Positions 48,546 to 61,581 of a DNA stretch of 64,000 bases are shown here, one piece after another. Made by a program: the position numbers and the translations under genes. This DNA comes from Lanius collurio (taxonomy: Eukaryota; Chordata; Aves; Passeriformes; Laniidae). Every line of letters begins with the position of its first letter. The first letter of the stretch is position 1. The stretch is from positions 24,370,483-24,434,482 of the forward strand of contig JACBWW010000015.1 in the NCBI GenBank assembly GCA_020086605.1. The letters run 5' to 3'. The notes beneath the pieces are model-generated. The model searched no databases. It was not told the DNA's origin and saw only the letters and a program-made list of their open reading frames with translations.

Positions 48546-49774
48546 AAGGTATGGGAGTATTTGTACTTTAAATACAAGATCACTAGGAGTTGTAAGATAT
48601 GTCTAAAAAAATCTGACCAATTTCACCCAGGCTTTGAATTGAAAAAACAAAGCAAATCTCCTTCAGGCTATCAACTGTCCTCAGGTGTGTCAAGGGAAAT
48701 AAAGACAAATGTGATAGCAATGGCTGAGGTGATGATACTGCAGCAGTTTCCTCACATTTCTCAGACAATATTTGCTTCCCCCAAATCTCAGTCAACCTCA
48801 TGGGCTATGTAAGGTCTTCCCACGCTGCTTCAGGTCAGCCCAAAAATATGCTAGGTTTGCCCTAAAAACCTTCAACAGCAAAGCAAAGAATGTGTATGGG
48901 TTAAGCAAAGTTTCTTATCCTTCTGAGGCAAAGAAGAAGTGTTTATATTGTCCAATCAGCCCCACAGCTGCAGAAGCACAGCCTTCTGCATAGAGGAACT
49001 TCAAAGAGCTGGCCAAATTAACCACTTGAGCACCCACGATCCCCTCTGCCTCATGTCTGTGGCAATTACCAGTTTACTCTGACACCAAGGGAAACAAATG
49101 CAGCTGGAGACCTGTACCTGTTTGACCAACCTGACAGGTCTCTGTTCAAAATCACCTAAGGGAATCCAATAACAACTGCCAACTGCTATTGTACATTTTA
49201 CAATGACCTTTAAACCAGAGCATGTAAAAATGTACTTCTAGGAAACATCCTTAAGTTGAGGGTATCAAGGAAATCATAAGTATCCCAGTGTTAGCTACCC
49301 ATGTGCTTCTACTCTCTGTATCTCTGTTTCCCTGATTAATTTGTGATTGAGAACTAATACAAGCTGCACATCCCTAATCAGGTTTATGTTCCTAAAGGGG
49401 AAACACAAAATCCTTTGGACCGGTCTGTAGCACAGGTATAATTTTGGAAGGAGGTGGTGATGCAGAAAACTGATGCATTTAGTACAGAGTTTTGGCAAAT
49501 ATAATAATAAATATATTTCCCAGTGCTGCACACACAGGCTGTGCTGACAGAGTGCTCAGTATTGAGATTGGCCTTCCCACACTCAAATGGGGAGAAGGGA
49601 TTTCTGCTTTAATGTGTGTATTCTGTGCTTCTCCCAGCTCTCTTGTATTCTCCTTGTATAGCTAAGACCATCTCACTTTTGTAGTTATCAGCTGAAAAAA
49701 ACCTCAGTCCACACCTAACAGAAATTTAGCTCTTCTATCATGAAATTAACAGCCACGCTTTGTGATTGGAACAG

Positions 49775-49819
49775 GTCCCCAGTGGTACCCGTCCCGTGTT
49801 GGCCTGCAACTAGAACGCA
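49775..49819 (+). CDS. TECRL: TECRL exon 3 (45-nt small exon), codons 96-111
   Basis: The acceptor ACAG ends at 49774 and the donor GTGAGT starts at 49820. The 45 nt complete the split Cys-96 codon (T|GT), encode PQWYPSRVGLQLER (residues 97-110), and leave one base (A) that joins AT of exon 4 to give Asn-111. The P-x-W-Y-P-[SA]-R motif is shared by TECR and TECRL. The length and both phases are exactly what exons 2 and 4 require. The exon ends at CDS position 331. It has no ATG and is too short to stand out as an ORF. Confidence 0.94.
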
Positions 49820-51064
49820 GTGAGTATTCATACAGCTGAACACAGGCACCTAACATATTACTAATCCTCTGGCAGGTTCTCCTCTTCACAGTATTGCTGT
49901 CTCTATGCTTGTTATTGGGTGAACTGTTAGTACATTCTCATTAACTGACGTCAATTATTAACCTATTTGTTTTCTCATTAATAAAGGAACCTAAAGATTT
50001 TCATAACCACTCAGTAGAAATGTTCCAGGATACAGTGTATGGATCAAATAAGGAAGACAAGGCATTGGCTTGAAGTTTCAAGCCCATTCACTCCCTTCCT
50101 TCCCTCACTGCATTACCTGCTTTAATACTTGCTCACTGCCTCACCCGAAGATGCAGCTGGCTGCAGGAGGCAACCTCTGTGTCAGTCCACAAGTTCTTTG
50201 TGGACATATCAGTGGAAAATAAAGCTGCCAGAAGCTGTTTGTTGTTTGGTCTGTGGATGTGTAGAATTGCAAAGCCACAGAAAATGAGGGCTCAGCACCT
50301 GACGGAATTTAGCACCCTCACTGATGTAAACAGTCAACAAAAGTATATTGACAGGAAGACAATACATAAAGAAAAGAGCAAAGAGGTGTTGCAGCCATGG
50401 CAACATCCTATGCCAGTGGCTGCTGGATTTTTCCAATATCCAGCTCACTGCCTATATATATATTTATGAAGAACCATATATTGTTATTTCATGTCTCTGC
50501 CTGCACACTTTAGATCCATTAGATTTGGAAACAGATGCTTCAGAATACTGCAAAAAGTAGTGTCATGCACAGGTACACCTGGTCTGCCTAGGTCAGACAG
50601 CTGGCAAAGAAATCTTAGATTGTGAGCCTTTGCCCAAGAAGTTGCATTCATCATCAGGTGCTGCCTGTAAAACAGCCTGAAAATGCAAATGCTTCAGCAA
50701 AACATGTCAGTGAGGGAGATGCTGCATAACAGAGACTTTGCCATTAGTCGTGCAAGACAGGACAAGAAGTGCTCTGTGGAGCTGTCTGTGGATTGCATGG
50801 CCTATCCCTAATGTGCCAGGGTAACAGACAGCTTTGTAGAGTGGTCACACATTGCTGCCTCATGCTTTTGTTAAAACAGGAAGGGAATAACTCTCATGGA
50901 AGAGCTCTAAGTTGCTAACCTGGAGAATAAGTACCAAGTCACCAAAGTAAATCAGAATCCAAGCTGGGCCTGGACCACTAGCAGGGCAGCCTGTGTGTTA
51001 TGGTGGGTCTCCAACAGGGCACCTGCTGTTCATGCCATCTCCTCTTCCATTTTTGTCATTGCAG
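49820..51064 (+). other. TECRL: TECRL intron 3 (1,245 bp)
   Basis: This short intron separates the 45-nt exon 3 from exon 4. The donor is GTGAGT and the acceptor TTTTTGTCATTGCAG. No repeat or other feature was recognised beyond a short TA run near 50.45 kb. Confidence 0.9.
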
Positions 51065-51168
51065 ATGGGCCTTTTCTGAAGGATTCCGTCAGCATTCAAA
51101 GCCTTGCCGTCTCCTCCATCGTTACATTGTATTTTACAGACCTGGGTCAGCAGGTCGGTTGGACCACA
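51065..51168 (+). CDS. TECRL: TECRL exon 4, residues 111-145
   Basis: The acceptor TCATTGCAG ends at 51064 and the donor GTAAGT starts at 51169. The 104-nt exon enters with two bases completing codon 111 and ends in phase 0. The translation runs [13 protein letters not shown], then [17 protein letters not shown], then VGWTT. The GPFLKD, SSIVTLY and TDLGQQV-WTT blocks match TECRL, and TECR has LYFRDLGAQ-WVTV at the same place. This is the end of the ubiquitin-like region, just before the first membrane segment. Only 1,245 bp separate it from exon 3. Confidence 0.96.
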
Positions 51169-54100
51169 GTAAGTACGTCCTCGTAGCGGTTGGCATGATA
51201 CATCTTAATGGACAATGTGTTTTGGCATCAAATCACTTCAGCTTCCTCAGCCTGTGCTTCCTTATGTAAAATGGCATAATTAGTTTATCAGCACTCAAAA
51301 CAGAATTAAATGGAGAGTGAGCCAAGTTATCAATATGCTAACTCTGACTTCCAATTAAAGATTAGAAGGGGAACATAAAAATATTGCCTGAGGAAAAAAA
51401 ATCAATTTTAAAAAACAGTTTTAGCTTATCTTGGGTTCATATGCCTGTGCAGAACTGTAGCCAAATACATTAATTTACTGAAAGACTCCTCAGCTTTGAA
51501 AGTGGAAGGCTATTACAAAGAAAAAAGTAATCCTGTTACTAATGCAGGAAAATAATTGGATGGAAATACCTTATGCTTTGTTCAAGCAAAGAACAGTTCT
51601 GAGAGAGGCCAAGGATTCCAGGCAGAAGATGCCCAGCAAGGCTCAGGAGTCAAAACTTTCGAATCTCCTTGTAAAACAAAAGCATTTGCCATAGCAACAA
51701 TAGCTGTCTTATGCTGTAGGTAGACCAGGTTTGAATTTAGTTATTTTCCTATAAGCAGCTACTGGAAGGTCAGGGTGCTGCAAGAGAGGCAGCACATTCC
51801 ACCCAAATGGAGTGTTGGGAGCTCTAAGCTTACAGGCTCCTTTGGGAAAGTGAGAAGTAAAAGATTAAATTCTTCCACAGCCCAAAGACAGCAGACAGTA
51901 TGAGGGTTTGGAAGGACAGTGAAGGAATGGGAGAAGAAGGGACCTTTCCAATGTCCTGCAGCTGGCACATGCAGGGAGGTCAAAGTAGTCTCATGATCAC
52001 TCTGACCAAGCTTTTGCTGCAGTAGAGCACTAGCTGGAGTAACACACAGCCCACATCTGTATATTGGATAAAGAGATTCCCAATTTCTGCCCTGCAAAAC
52101 CCAAGTAAGACAGAACTACAGTTTCTGAAAGCCATAAAAGCCATGATAAAACTTCTCATGGAAATGGAAGGCAAACAAACCACCAGTTGATTGCAATTCC
52201 TGTGATGAAGCAAATGAGTTTTTGCTAACTGGCATCACAGCTGTTGGCCAGATTATTAGATTCTTACCTCAGGCAGCCCACATATCCCACCCTGCTCACG
52301 TTGGGGGGGACTACAAGCCACTGTCCTTCCTTGGCTGTGCCTATGAGGATGGAGTTTGTGTCAGGTCTTTGAGCAGTATGCAGGTGATAGTCCTAGTTCC
52401 TCTCTCCAATAGGTCACTATGGGCTAGGAAGCATTACTACAAGACACTTGGAATGGATATGCTAATTTACAGTTCCTTATCTGTTGAAACCTACACTCAA
52501 GGTTAATGTTACTGCCAGACCTTCCTTTGACTTGGGAAAAGTCAGCCTCTGCATCAGCTCTAAAAGGTCACATATCCATCCCAACTGCTTAAGATCATGA
52601 GGATTTCTCCCTCTCCAGGCAAGCAGATAGCCCTGAGCAGCAAAAAGTCTGGCAGCTTTTAGTCACTGTAAAGAAGAACGTGACTTGTGTCCATCCTTCC
52701 TCGTTCTGACAGGACCCAAATCCCCAGAGGATCAGCAGTTTACTTCAGTGGAGCTAGAGCATTTCCCACTGTGTGACCTACCTGTTTGAGTAGAGGTCTG
52801 TGCATTTACTGAGGCTGATGCTTTACCCCATCCTGATTAATGGCCTACTAGGGCCAGACTAATTAATGCTAGTCCCGTTTCCTTCACGAATCCATCCCAC
52901 CATCTCTCAACCATGGAATTTCCTTGCAAAGCAAAATTGTGATTACTGCAGCTTCCTATTTGCTACAATTAACTAATCTGCAAGAACCTTATTTATTCAC
53001 TCTTTTCCTGGTGGTTTATGTAGCCTAAGACAGTAACATAACTAAAGCTTAATATCCCATTATAAATACTGCAGTTATGACCTAGGAGTAGGTACTGAAG
53101 GCAGTGGCATTTTTTATGATTTAATCTGCATGCAAAAAGTTGACTCTACGAGTTTCTGAATATTCATCTTATCCCATTCTGCTCCATATTCTAAATTGTC
53201 TCCACTCTCAGTGGGAGAAATCTTCTTCCTAGCCACGTCATTTAAACAGTCAAGAGATTTTTATGTTATAGCTAGTCTACAGCAATAGAGAAAAGGTTCA
53301 CAGAAGACAGTATTCTAACAACAGCAATTAGAAATGCATTTGTACACAGGATGTGTAGTTTTACTGCCATTATTACTGTGCTTAGAGCACCTGTGATTCC
53401 TTCCCCCTTGATGCTCTACCAGATTTATGCACACAGTGAGGGAGGCTTCTGATTTAAAAGTTTGACATTTAAATAAACAAGGCACAGAATGAAAATATTC
53501 TTATCTCATCAGCAAAATGATAGCTAAGGAACAAAGGGCCACATTCAGGTCTGGAGTCCAAAAATAGATATAGAAGCACATGGAGACATGTTGAGGCTGC
53601 AGAGATTGATGAATTGGGCATGGATCTGTCTAGGGGAACACTAAGCACAGAGGTGGGGCTCTGTCACCTCACTGGAGATCACACTTGAGACAATGACTTG
53701 TGGTTTTTAAACAGGGAAAACAGTATCGACCTCCACCTTCTGGGAGCAGCACCTTTTCCAAGCATGCAAAAGAAAAGATGCTGCTGCTCTGTGTTCCCAA
53801 TAAAGAGTTTGTGCTTCATTGCTAGGAGAATCAAGAAACTTCAGCTGCCCTTTTGGAGCATTCATAGTCTCAGATTTACATTACTTGTCACACTCCACCT
53901 TGGCAGCTCAAGGGTTTGTTGTCTCCTTTTGTCTATTAAGCCCCTCTGCCAGAGGCTGACACCTTGTAGGAAGGGTGTTTCCTCCTTTTCCTTAGCTTTC
54001 CTAAAACATTGTTGCACGGTAACCAAAATATTTCTGGTGTTTTGTGGAATGAACAACCAGACTTCCCCTGGCCTCAGGTTACACCACAGCTCTGAGATTG

Positions 54101-57100
54101 GCTGTTGTCAACAAATTCTAGAGGCTGGGTTGCTCTGATGGAGGGAGGAGGACGAATTGGCATGAGGGATTTGTGACTCTCCCCCATTGGAACAATTACT
54201 TGTCAGTCTCTTTTGAAAAATGAGGTCCTTTTCTAGGATAAAAGTAGGTATTCAACCTCAGTTGGCTCTTTTAGAAGAAAGGAGGCCCTCAAGGCTGATT
54301 TCCAGAATATTATTCAGGGGCAAAACAAACCCTCTTTCTTAGTATCATGGAACTTGTTAGAACTCTTGTTCTACTCTCCCTTCTTTTATATAAAACAAAT
54401 ATTACCTGAAACACATAATTTACTTCTGCACAAGATGTACCAATTTCTTTACCCTGCCTGGAGGGTATGGTTGAGGTTTGCTGACTGATGCTGCAGAGAT
54501 ACTAATGGGACCTGAGTTTATAGATTTGTTCTATATGGCCCTGTAAAGATTTTACCCCCTGGGATGTTTGAAATTCCCACCACTGAAGTGATGGCTTTTA
54601 TTTTCAGTCTCTGCAATTTTGGGCCTAAGCATGTTCGACAGACACCTCTTTTTACATAATTGCAATGTGGCATGGTGACTTTTTGAAACATGGCTGGTGT
54701 TTTGCTGCTAAGAATACACACTGCTGCTGTAGTGAAAAGAAGAAAAAAGAAAAAAAAATCCATTCTGCCTGCTCAAATTTGCACTGCTGCTCAAGCTTTC
54801 CTTATTTGAGCAATGATTGCAATTTCTGATTTATCAGCTTCTGTTGTCCTGTTGCTACCTGGGCCATCTACCAAAAGAATCCAAATAGAACTGAGAAAAC
54901 AGCATAGAACTGTGAAAAAAATATATTTTATCTCCAAGCCTGTGAATTTCAGAAGATTAACCCTGAAACACAGTACTTCAGTAAATACTTTTTGTAAATG
55001 TGATTTAAAATTAGGGATTGCTTAAGTACTTTGACTCCTGAGTGCCTTAAAATAGTAAGGCTGGCAGCAGAACTGCTCCATTTCAAATTTCCCAAAGAAA
55101 AAAGATTCTGCTCAATTTAGAAATGTAGAGACTAATACTTCTTTAAACCCAAGAGCATCTTTGAAGTCTGAAAATCCACATTTTGCACTAATTGGTCTGT
55201 TCTCTCCTGGCTGGCAAGCAAATGTATCACCATGTTAGACATTGTGGAAAATGAGCAAGAAGCCAGGAAAGGATTTGCATTTGAAGCTCTGTGGTTGTGC
55301 ACAGCACCTGTACACAGTGGGGAAGGGCAATAAGGGGGTGCTGCTGTTCTCGCAAGGGGAAGGTGGTGTTTTGGTCAGTGTGGTTCTCTCACTGACACAG
55401 TGCCTGTGCACCAAAGTTTGTCAGTCCTGTTGGTGAACAAGGGAGCAGCAGTTTGCTCTGACTGCCTGGCACAGCTCAGTCCGCTGGTCCCATGAATGCG
55501 GAACAGTCCCATGAGGTCTGTGGGATGATTGTGACAGGAAGCGATTTGTGTACTCATGGGTTTGCAAAAAAACCCAGCCAAACTGCTGCAGGCTAATTTT
55601 CTCCACCTTCTCTGCACTGGGCTCAGATTTGGACTCCCCATGAGGAACAACTTAAGATATTTTCCCTAATTTGGGAACAGAAGAAGAGACTTCAGTAGAG
55701 GTCTATAACCTCCTAATGGGATGTAAAAGTACAGACAATTACAAGAAAAGGAAAAAGAGAGGATCTGAGGGGTTTGATGAAGTGTGAGGATGGGAGTCCC
55801 AGCAAACGAGTGAGCCAGTGTAAAGATGATATGTATAAGAAAACCCATCGTAGCTTAGGAAGGAATTTGAGGTCCAGGTAAGAGAGAGAGCTGAGGATCT
55901 GTTTGATGTATCAGAGAATGTCATTGAATGATTCTCAGCAGATATATATCAGGGTTTCTATATTTTGTGGCCAGTTCAGACAGAATTAGTTGTGGGAGGA
56001 CGACACTACAAATTGAATAACACTCTCAGGGAACTGTGGTACCTGAAAAACTTAGCAGAAGTGCCAAATAAAAAGAGCATGTGAGTCTGTGTGCAGCTAT
56101 GGATGGCTTAAGAACAGCTACAAAAAAGTGCCAAAGACAGAAAAAATACTCAAATAGTTTTTCATTGTGAAACCTCTTGGATCAATAGATAATTTGCTCA
56201 TAGAACATGATCACCAGGAAAAAAAAAGAAGTCACTATTTCCTCAACAACATCTTCTGCAACTACAATTATTTGTAATGCAAAGCACCACTGTTTTACAG
56301 CTAACAGTTTGTACTTGGCAGAGATTTCTGCTTGAACACACATTAAGCATTGATCTACCTTGGTACTGTTGGCCAAATCTTGAGCTGATCCCAGTTAAAA
56401 GCTGTGAACTTTTAAAAACCTTCTGACCTTTCACAAAGGCAAACTACACACTTATTTTTCATTTAATTAAGTCTAATATTTTTCAACCTCCAGGGTTATC
56501 AGGAGAGAACAGCTTGCATTTGCCTGATTTCTTGCCATGGTTTTATATTGTTTGTGCCTTTCCTTGGGCCACGTGTACTTTTGGCTCTTTTGTTACTGCC
56601 CAGTGGCAGCATGAAGTTAACAGATAAGGGAAGAGGAGACCTCTGAAACTGCCCAGCTGGCTGATTTGGATGCCTCAGATGCTGCAAACAGTGTTGCAAT
56701 AATTTCTCTTGGTCTCAGCAACAAATGCCACTAGCTCATGATGAACCATGCCAGAGTGTCAATTTTTCAGTTGCCAAAGGGAATTAGGGAGCTACTAGAA
56801 AAATTAATTCTGAGGGTTCTAGTTACTGTTAAGCACAGCAAAGACTGAAAGACCTATGCCTAAGGGTTTATAGGAATGCCCTTGAGTTTTTACCACTTTG
56901 AATGCAAAAAGAAGGTAGATAGAATTCAGTAAGCATAAATAGAACAAGCTGTTTCTCTCAGTTATACATAACTTTATGCTTAAACCCTTCCTGCTGCTCA
57001 AGGAACAAAGAGCTGCTTGATGTACAGTGCTGGTAAATGTCGACACTTTCCTATTTGTATGCAGAGTAACTAGGGAGGTTGACATTTTGTCAATCCATGC

Positions 57101-58102
57101 AAATTTGAGCAGTTATAGTCCCTCTAGAATGCATAAGCCTGGCACAATTATTTTGTACAAGGAATTTTGCCCAACCCCCTACAGGGTGTAAGGAGAGCAC
57201 AGAGGAGAGTAAACCATGGGGTGAACCAGTGTTCAGCTGAGTGAACCAGAGACAGAACCAGTGTTTGAGAGGACCAGGTGCCCCTTTGCCCACCTTTGTC
57301 TGATGCCCTTGACAAGCCACTGAATTTCTTTGTATTTCAGCTTCCAAAATACTGGCAAAAAAGTAACAATATTTTCCACTTTGCAAAGTGCTTTGAGGCT
57401 TCTGGATGGAAAGCACAGATGAGGTTATCTATAATAACCAGGTGTTAAAAAGCACAATTTTGTTTATGTATCTGCATAGCAGACAAAAATTACACATTTT
57501 AAAACTATGCACATTAAAAGGAAGATTTCAAAATGCTGTCAAAGACCAGTAAAGACCTGGCAGCAAATCTGAACTCACATTGGTGTTTGGTTACAAAGAA
57601 GACTTGAGTGCTTCACTGAATACTTATTGGCACAAACATTTAAGACATACATATATGTCTGTGCATAAGAATAATGTTTGTTAATTTGCAATAATTTTCT
57701 GGTTTGAGTAAGAAACATGAAAGAACTTGTGGTCTCAGGGAAGAAGTTTGACCGTAGTATGAAGTGGTCTGGTGCCAAGGTTTCAGACAGCTCAGTCTTG
57801 GAAGAGACAGGAGGAAGCTGGTGTTTCACCTGCCTTCTTCCACAGAGCGTGCACAGGCCTGACTCAGGGACAAACAGTGTCCATCGCTGTTCACTCCCCA
57901 CCTCCTGAAACTGGCCTGAGTCAGCTGCAATTTTCCTGTAAAATACTACAGCAAATCCATCCTATCTCTGGTATTTGCAGTAAACACTGAGCAGGAGCCT
58001 GAAATACTCATAGACACGGAGTCGCTGCAAAATCTACCCAGACAAGGGATGTTTCAGGAGCCTCTGCATGCACAATTTAAGTTTTGTAGAATGGATTAGC
58101 CA

Positions 58103-58122
58103 GTTCCAGTGAGAACTGGAAC
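58103..58122. repeat. 8-bp hairpin with GAGA tetraloop
   Basis: GTTCCAGT, loop GAGA, then ACTGGAAC. The loop fits the GNRA class, so an RNA copy on the + strand would be unusually stable for its size. The site is in intron 4 and its significance is unknown. Confidence 0.9.
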
Positions 58123-60085
58123 AAGAAGTAATTGGATATTCAAGCAGCCCTTAGAACTGTATTACCTGATGCAAAATTGCTGCTGCTGTGGATTTTTACA
58201 AACATGAAAATACAAAACCTTTACAAAGGTGAAGATTTTAAAGATGGTGCTAAAATTATGCCATTATCATCCCCAGGTAACTGTATGGCCTTTAATGAGG
58301 TAACAAAGTGTATGAAGTAGAAATTAGATTAGAAATTAATAATGTTTCTTAATGATCATTAGCTCAAGAGTACTTAGGGCTGGGATTGTAAAAGGAGTCT
58401 AAGGCAGTTATATGCTAAGTTTAGCATGATCTGGGGACTTGGGAGGATTTAACTGCCTGTTTCTCTTGGGTTTCTCTGAAATCCTGGCTGTGCTCTGTAC
58501 ACTCACACACAGTAATGGTCTGTCTGATAGCAGCAGATCCTCCTCTTTGAGTAGTATGTGCCGTGTCAGTCTGACCTTGGCTCAGGACTGCAACTACTGC
58601 CTTTGTCTCACATTTATCAGAAAAACTAAGCCCTGTCCATTAGATAATTTATATACTGCAGCTGCTTTTCCATCAGAGTTACCCAGGACATGCTTGAGCT
58701 GTTTTGTATCTCTTGCTGTGCTCAGGACTACAGACAGTGACCCAAAGTCATTGTCCTGGCTGCAGTTACAGCTCTCATCCCATGCTCTCTGCTTCAGTCC
58801 AGACATCCCGTGGGCAGTGGAAGAGAAAACATCACAAGAAGCACTGGTGACTGGGAAACTGGCCCTAGATGGCATGGAAAGAGCTGCAGGAAGGGATCAG
58901 TGTGGAAGAGGCTGTATGGCCTTTCCTCAGCTCTGCTGCTTGTCATAAATGAGATAATGTGAGACTGCCAAAAGGCAACAAGATAGGGTGTGTTGTGTGA
59001 TATTACAAAAAGGGCATGTCATAAACATTACAGAGAGGAATTAGCTGATGTCCTCATGTGAAGGTACTAATATGTGGGCTGTTCATTTATAAAGATTTGG
59101 TTGGACTTTTTTCAGACTCCCTCCACTCCACCGCCTCTGTTTACAACTTCCTTTTGTCCTGTCCTGCCTTTTCCTGACCAGTACACATGATACTTTAACT
59201 CACATCAAAATCCTTTCCATTCCCTTTAGCAGACCTGTTGGGAGAGTGTCAGGCACTATGTCCGCTGCCCTTACCAGCCAGAAAATCCCTCCAATAACTT
59301 TAAAGAACTCCTTTCATTTCTGCTGCATTCATACCTCCCTAAATATACCCTCTGACTCACAAGGGATTTGAATTCCTGACCTGGCTGTTACTCTGTTCAG
59401 CAAGGTGTTCCTGGCATGGTGAGCTGAATAGAAATAAAAGAAGGAGGTACAATCTGTGTCCTGTAAGATGAGATGCTGTGCTGATTTGCAGATTAGCTCT
59501 CTTGTACTGTTTTACCATTTGTTCCATCATCTCTTGGATAATGGAAACTCCTTCTTAGCTCTCTTTTGACATGTTTTGGATCTCAGTTTTGATGTTTATG
59601 GAGTAGGTACTTCTAGTTTAGGTGTTACTGAATCAGATCCCTGAGGACCTTGTAACTGAAATGGTTAAAGAAGCTTGATTTTAGCACCCTGTATGGAGAC
59701 CATGCTGGGGAGAGTTTTGATTCCAGAATACTTTCATTTAAGAGCACTTCCTCTATGCTGCTGAGAATAAGATAAGGTCTACAGAGTATATCATGTCAGA
59801 CACTGGAGAGGAGCGAAGGAAGGTAAGAGAACTGTGCACTGTGCAAGATATGAAGTAGACTTTATAAAGAGGCAGTCTCCTGTTTCTCTCTTCAGAGAGT
59901 TAATGATGAGCTCAACAGTTAAATCCTATTGAGCTATGCTCATTGTTATAGAGACATACTGCTCCTCCAGAAGGTAATTTTGCTATTATGCATCACCATA
60001 TTTGGTTGCACCCAGTACATCAAAATAATCTAGGCAAGACCACAAGATGGTAAAGAAAAAATAATTTTCTTTTAAATATTGGGGG

Positions 60086-60107
60086 TTTTTTGTTTTGTTT
60101 TGTTTTT
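60086..60107. repeat. (TTTTG)n short repeat
   Basis: TTTTTTG followed by two TTTTG units and a T run, just after GGGGG. Confidence 0.85.
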
Positions 60108-60203
60108 CATTTCTAAAAGATAATTCTTCTCCATGTTTTAAATGATGAGTTGTTTTTTTAAAAAAATAAAATTATATTTCTTTTGTTCAGAAAAAACAAG
60201 ATA

Positions 60204-60244
60204 CAATGTTATTATTTTCAGAGGAAATAACAATGTTATTATTT
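60204..60244. repeat. Local duplication of CAATGTTATTATTT
   Basis: The same 14 bases occur at 60204-60217 and 60231-60244, spaced 27 nt apart, in an AT-rich part of intron 4. The spacer does not repeat. Confidence 0.8.
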
Positions 60245-60668
60245 GTTTAAAATGTGATTACTATTTTTGGAGAATATGTCAGCAGGAATTAGTAATTCTG
60301 AGCACCTATAAAGATGATGGGTTGAACTGATCCTTGACACAACTAATACCTCCCCAAGCCCAGCAATTAGTCAGCTATAGGATAAGTATGAAGATACTAG
60401 GTAGGCTTAATTGCATATAATCATTGAGAATCAATAGTAAAATAATGGTGCTTGCCCTTAATTGCCAGTGGGTAGAACCAATAACTGTAATGTTGTGTTA
60501 ATTTAAGACTACTTTCCCTTTCACCTGCTTGAACTCATAGGAATTTTTAGCAGTTCCTCTGCCTGCCTTTCTGGAATTCATTTGTCATTTATGACAAACT
60601 TAAATCAGTGGGCCAGAGAATTAGTGCAGCAGTTGCAGCAACAGAATGCAACAGAAGGAAACAACCTG

Positions 60669-60700
60669 AAACTAAACTAAACTAAACCAAACCAAAAACT
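60669..60700. repeat. (AAACT)/(AAACC) pentanucleotide repeat
   Basis: Three AAACT-type units followed by two AAACC-type units, ending in AAAAACT. Confidence 0.88.
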
Positions 60701-61567
60701 ATAGCAAATTGAACCTCATCCTCTAAAAATCAGAATGTTACTGATCCTAACTATGTGCCAGTGTGACTCAGTTATGACAAAGGCAAACACAGTCCTGCCT
60801 GCCAGACAGTGCCCAGTTTGATTGCAAACCTCGTGGCTGACCCTGCACCCCCTGCCTCCACATGGGTGATGTGACTGACACACAGACAAGGGTGAAGCCT
60901 GTCCCCAGCCTGTGAAGCACCCTGAGCATGCTGATGTTGCTCACCTCCACAGTCCCCAGCTCAAGAGCTACTGTCAGTGCTCTCAACTGCTCTGAATTGC
61001 ACTGATGAACCCTGGCACAGGATTCAGTTATCTCGTGCCTGTGAGCTTTGGCTTGTAAAGAGAGACTGGGTTTTTTACTAAATCTTGAAACTCCTTCTCC
61101 TTTCAGCATCTGAAATCAGTCAGGAGGCAAGGGGGAACACTTGGTGCAGTGACAAGTAAGCACAACTTGGTGCTAAGTCCTGCCAGACTCTTCCTGGCAG
61201 CTTTGTAATGTGCTTGTGCCAAACAGATGCTAAAAGCTGGCAGTTACGGATGTGCTTTGGGGTACAGCTCATGGCAGAGAGAAAAAGCTACACTGGAGAA
61301 AGCAGCTCCTTCCAGGCTCTTCCTCTGACGTGCCAAGACCCCATTATCTGCACCTCTGTCCCCTATACCACCAAAGTATAGATTTAGTGTGTTAGGCTTA
61401 AATAGCAGAGACCATCCCATACAGTGTTTGCAGACTGCCAGACCCAGTGGGCTCACATTTTGGAACAGAACCTTAAAACTGCTACTAGGACAAAATTCTA
61501 AAAAGTCCTTGGCTGTGAGGTATTCCACAACAATGAGTGCTCTTGGACTCCTAGATTAAATATTTTT

Positions 61568-61581
61568 ACACACACACACAC
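61568..61581. repeat. (AC)7 dinucleotide repeat
   Basis: Seven perfect AC units in intron 4. Confidence 0.85.

Larger units (their letters stand above)
30355..49774 (+). other. TECRL: TECRL intron 2 (19,420 bp)
   Basis: This is the largest intron in the window and carries most of its structure: CR1 fragments at 30.77, 32.79, 39.57, 45.94 and 48.38 kb, poly(A) and poly(T) runs at 30.99 and 37.65 kb, perfect hairpins at 41.36 and 43.86 kb, and a pair of about 240-bp inverted arms at 42.66 and 45.37 kb. AT-rich, homeodomain-motif-rich stretches at 40.12-40.38 and 44.60-44.86 kb look like candidate regulatory DNA. No other coding exon was found. Confidence 0.85.

Noticed and set aside
51685..51698. 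TTTGCCATAGCAAC as an RFX X-box
   Set aside because: The first G of the motif is replaced by T, and it lies in intron 4 without other regulatory signs.
58439..58948. 169-codon open frame in intron 4
   Set aside because: No recognisable family, no conserved motif and no flanking splice signals that would join it to another exon. Its length is within chance for 64 kb.
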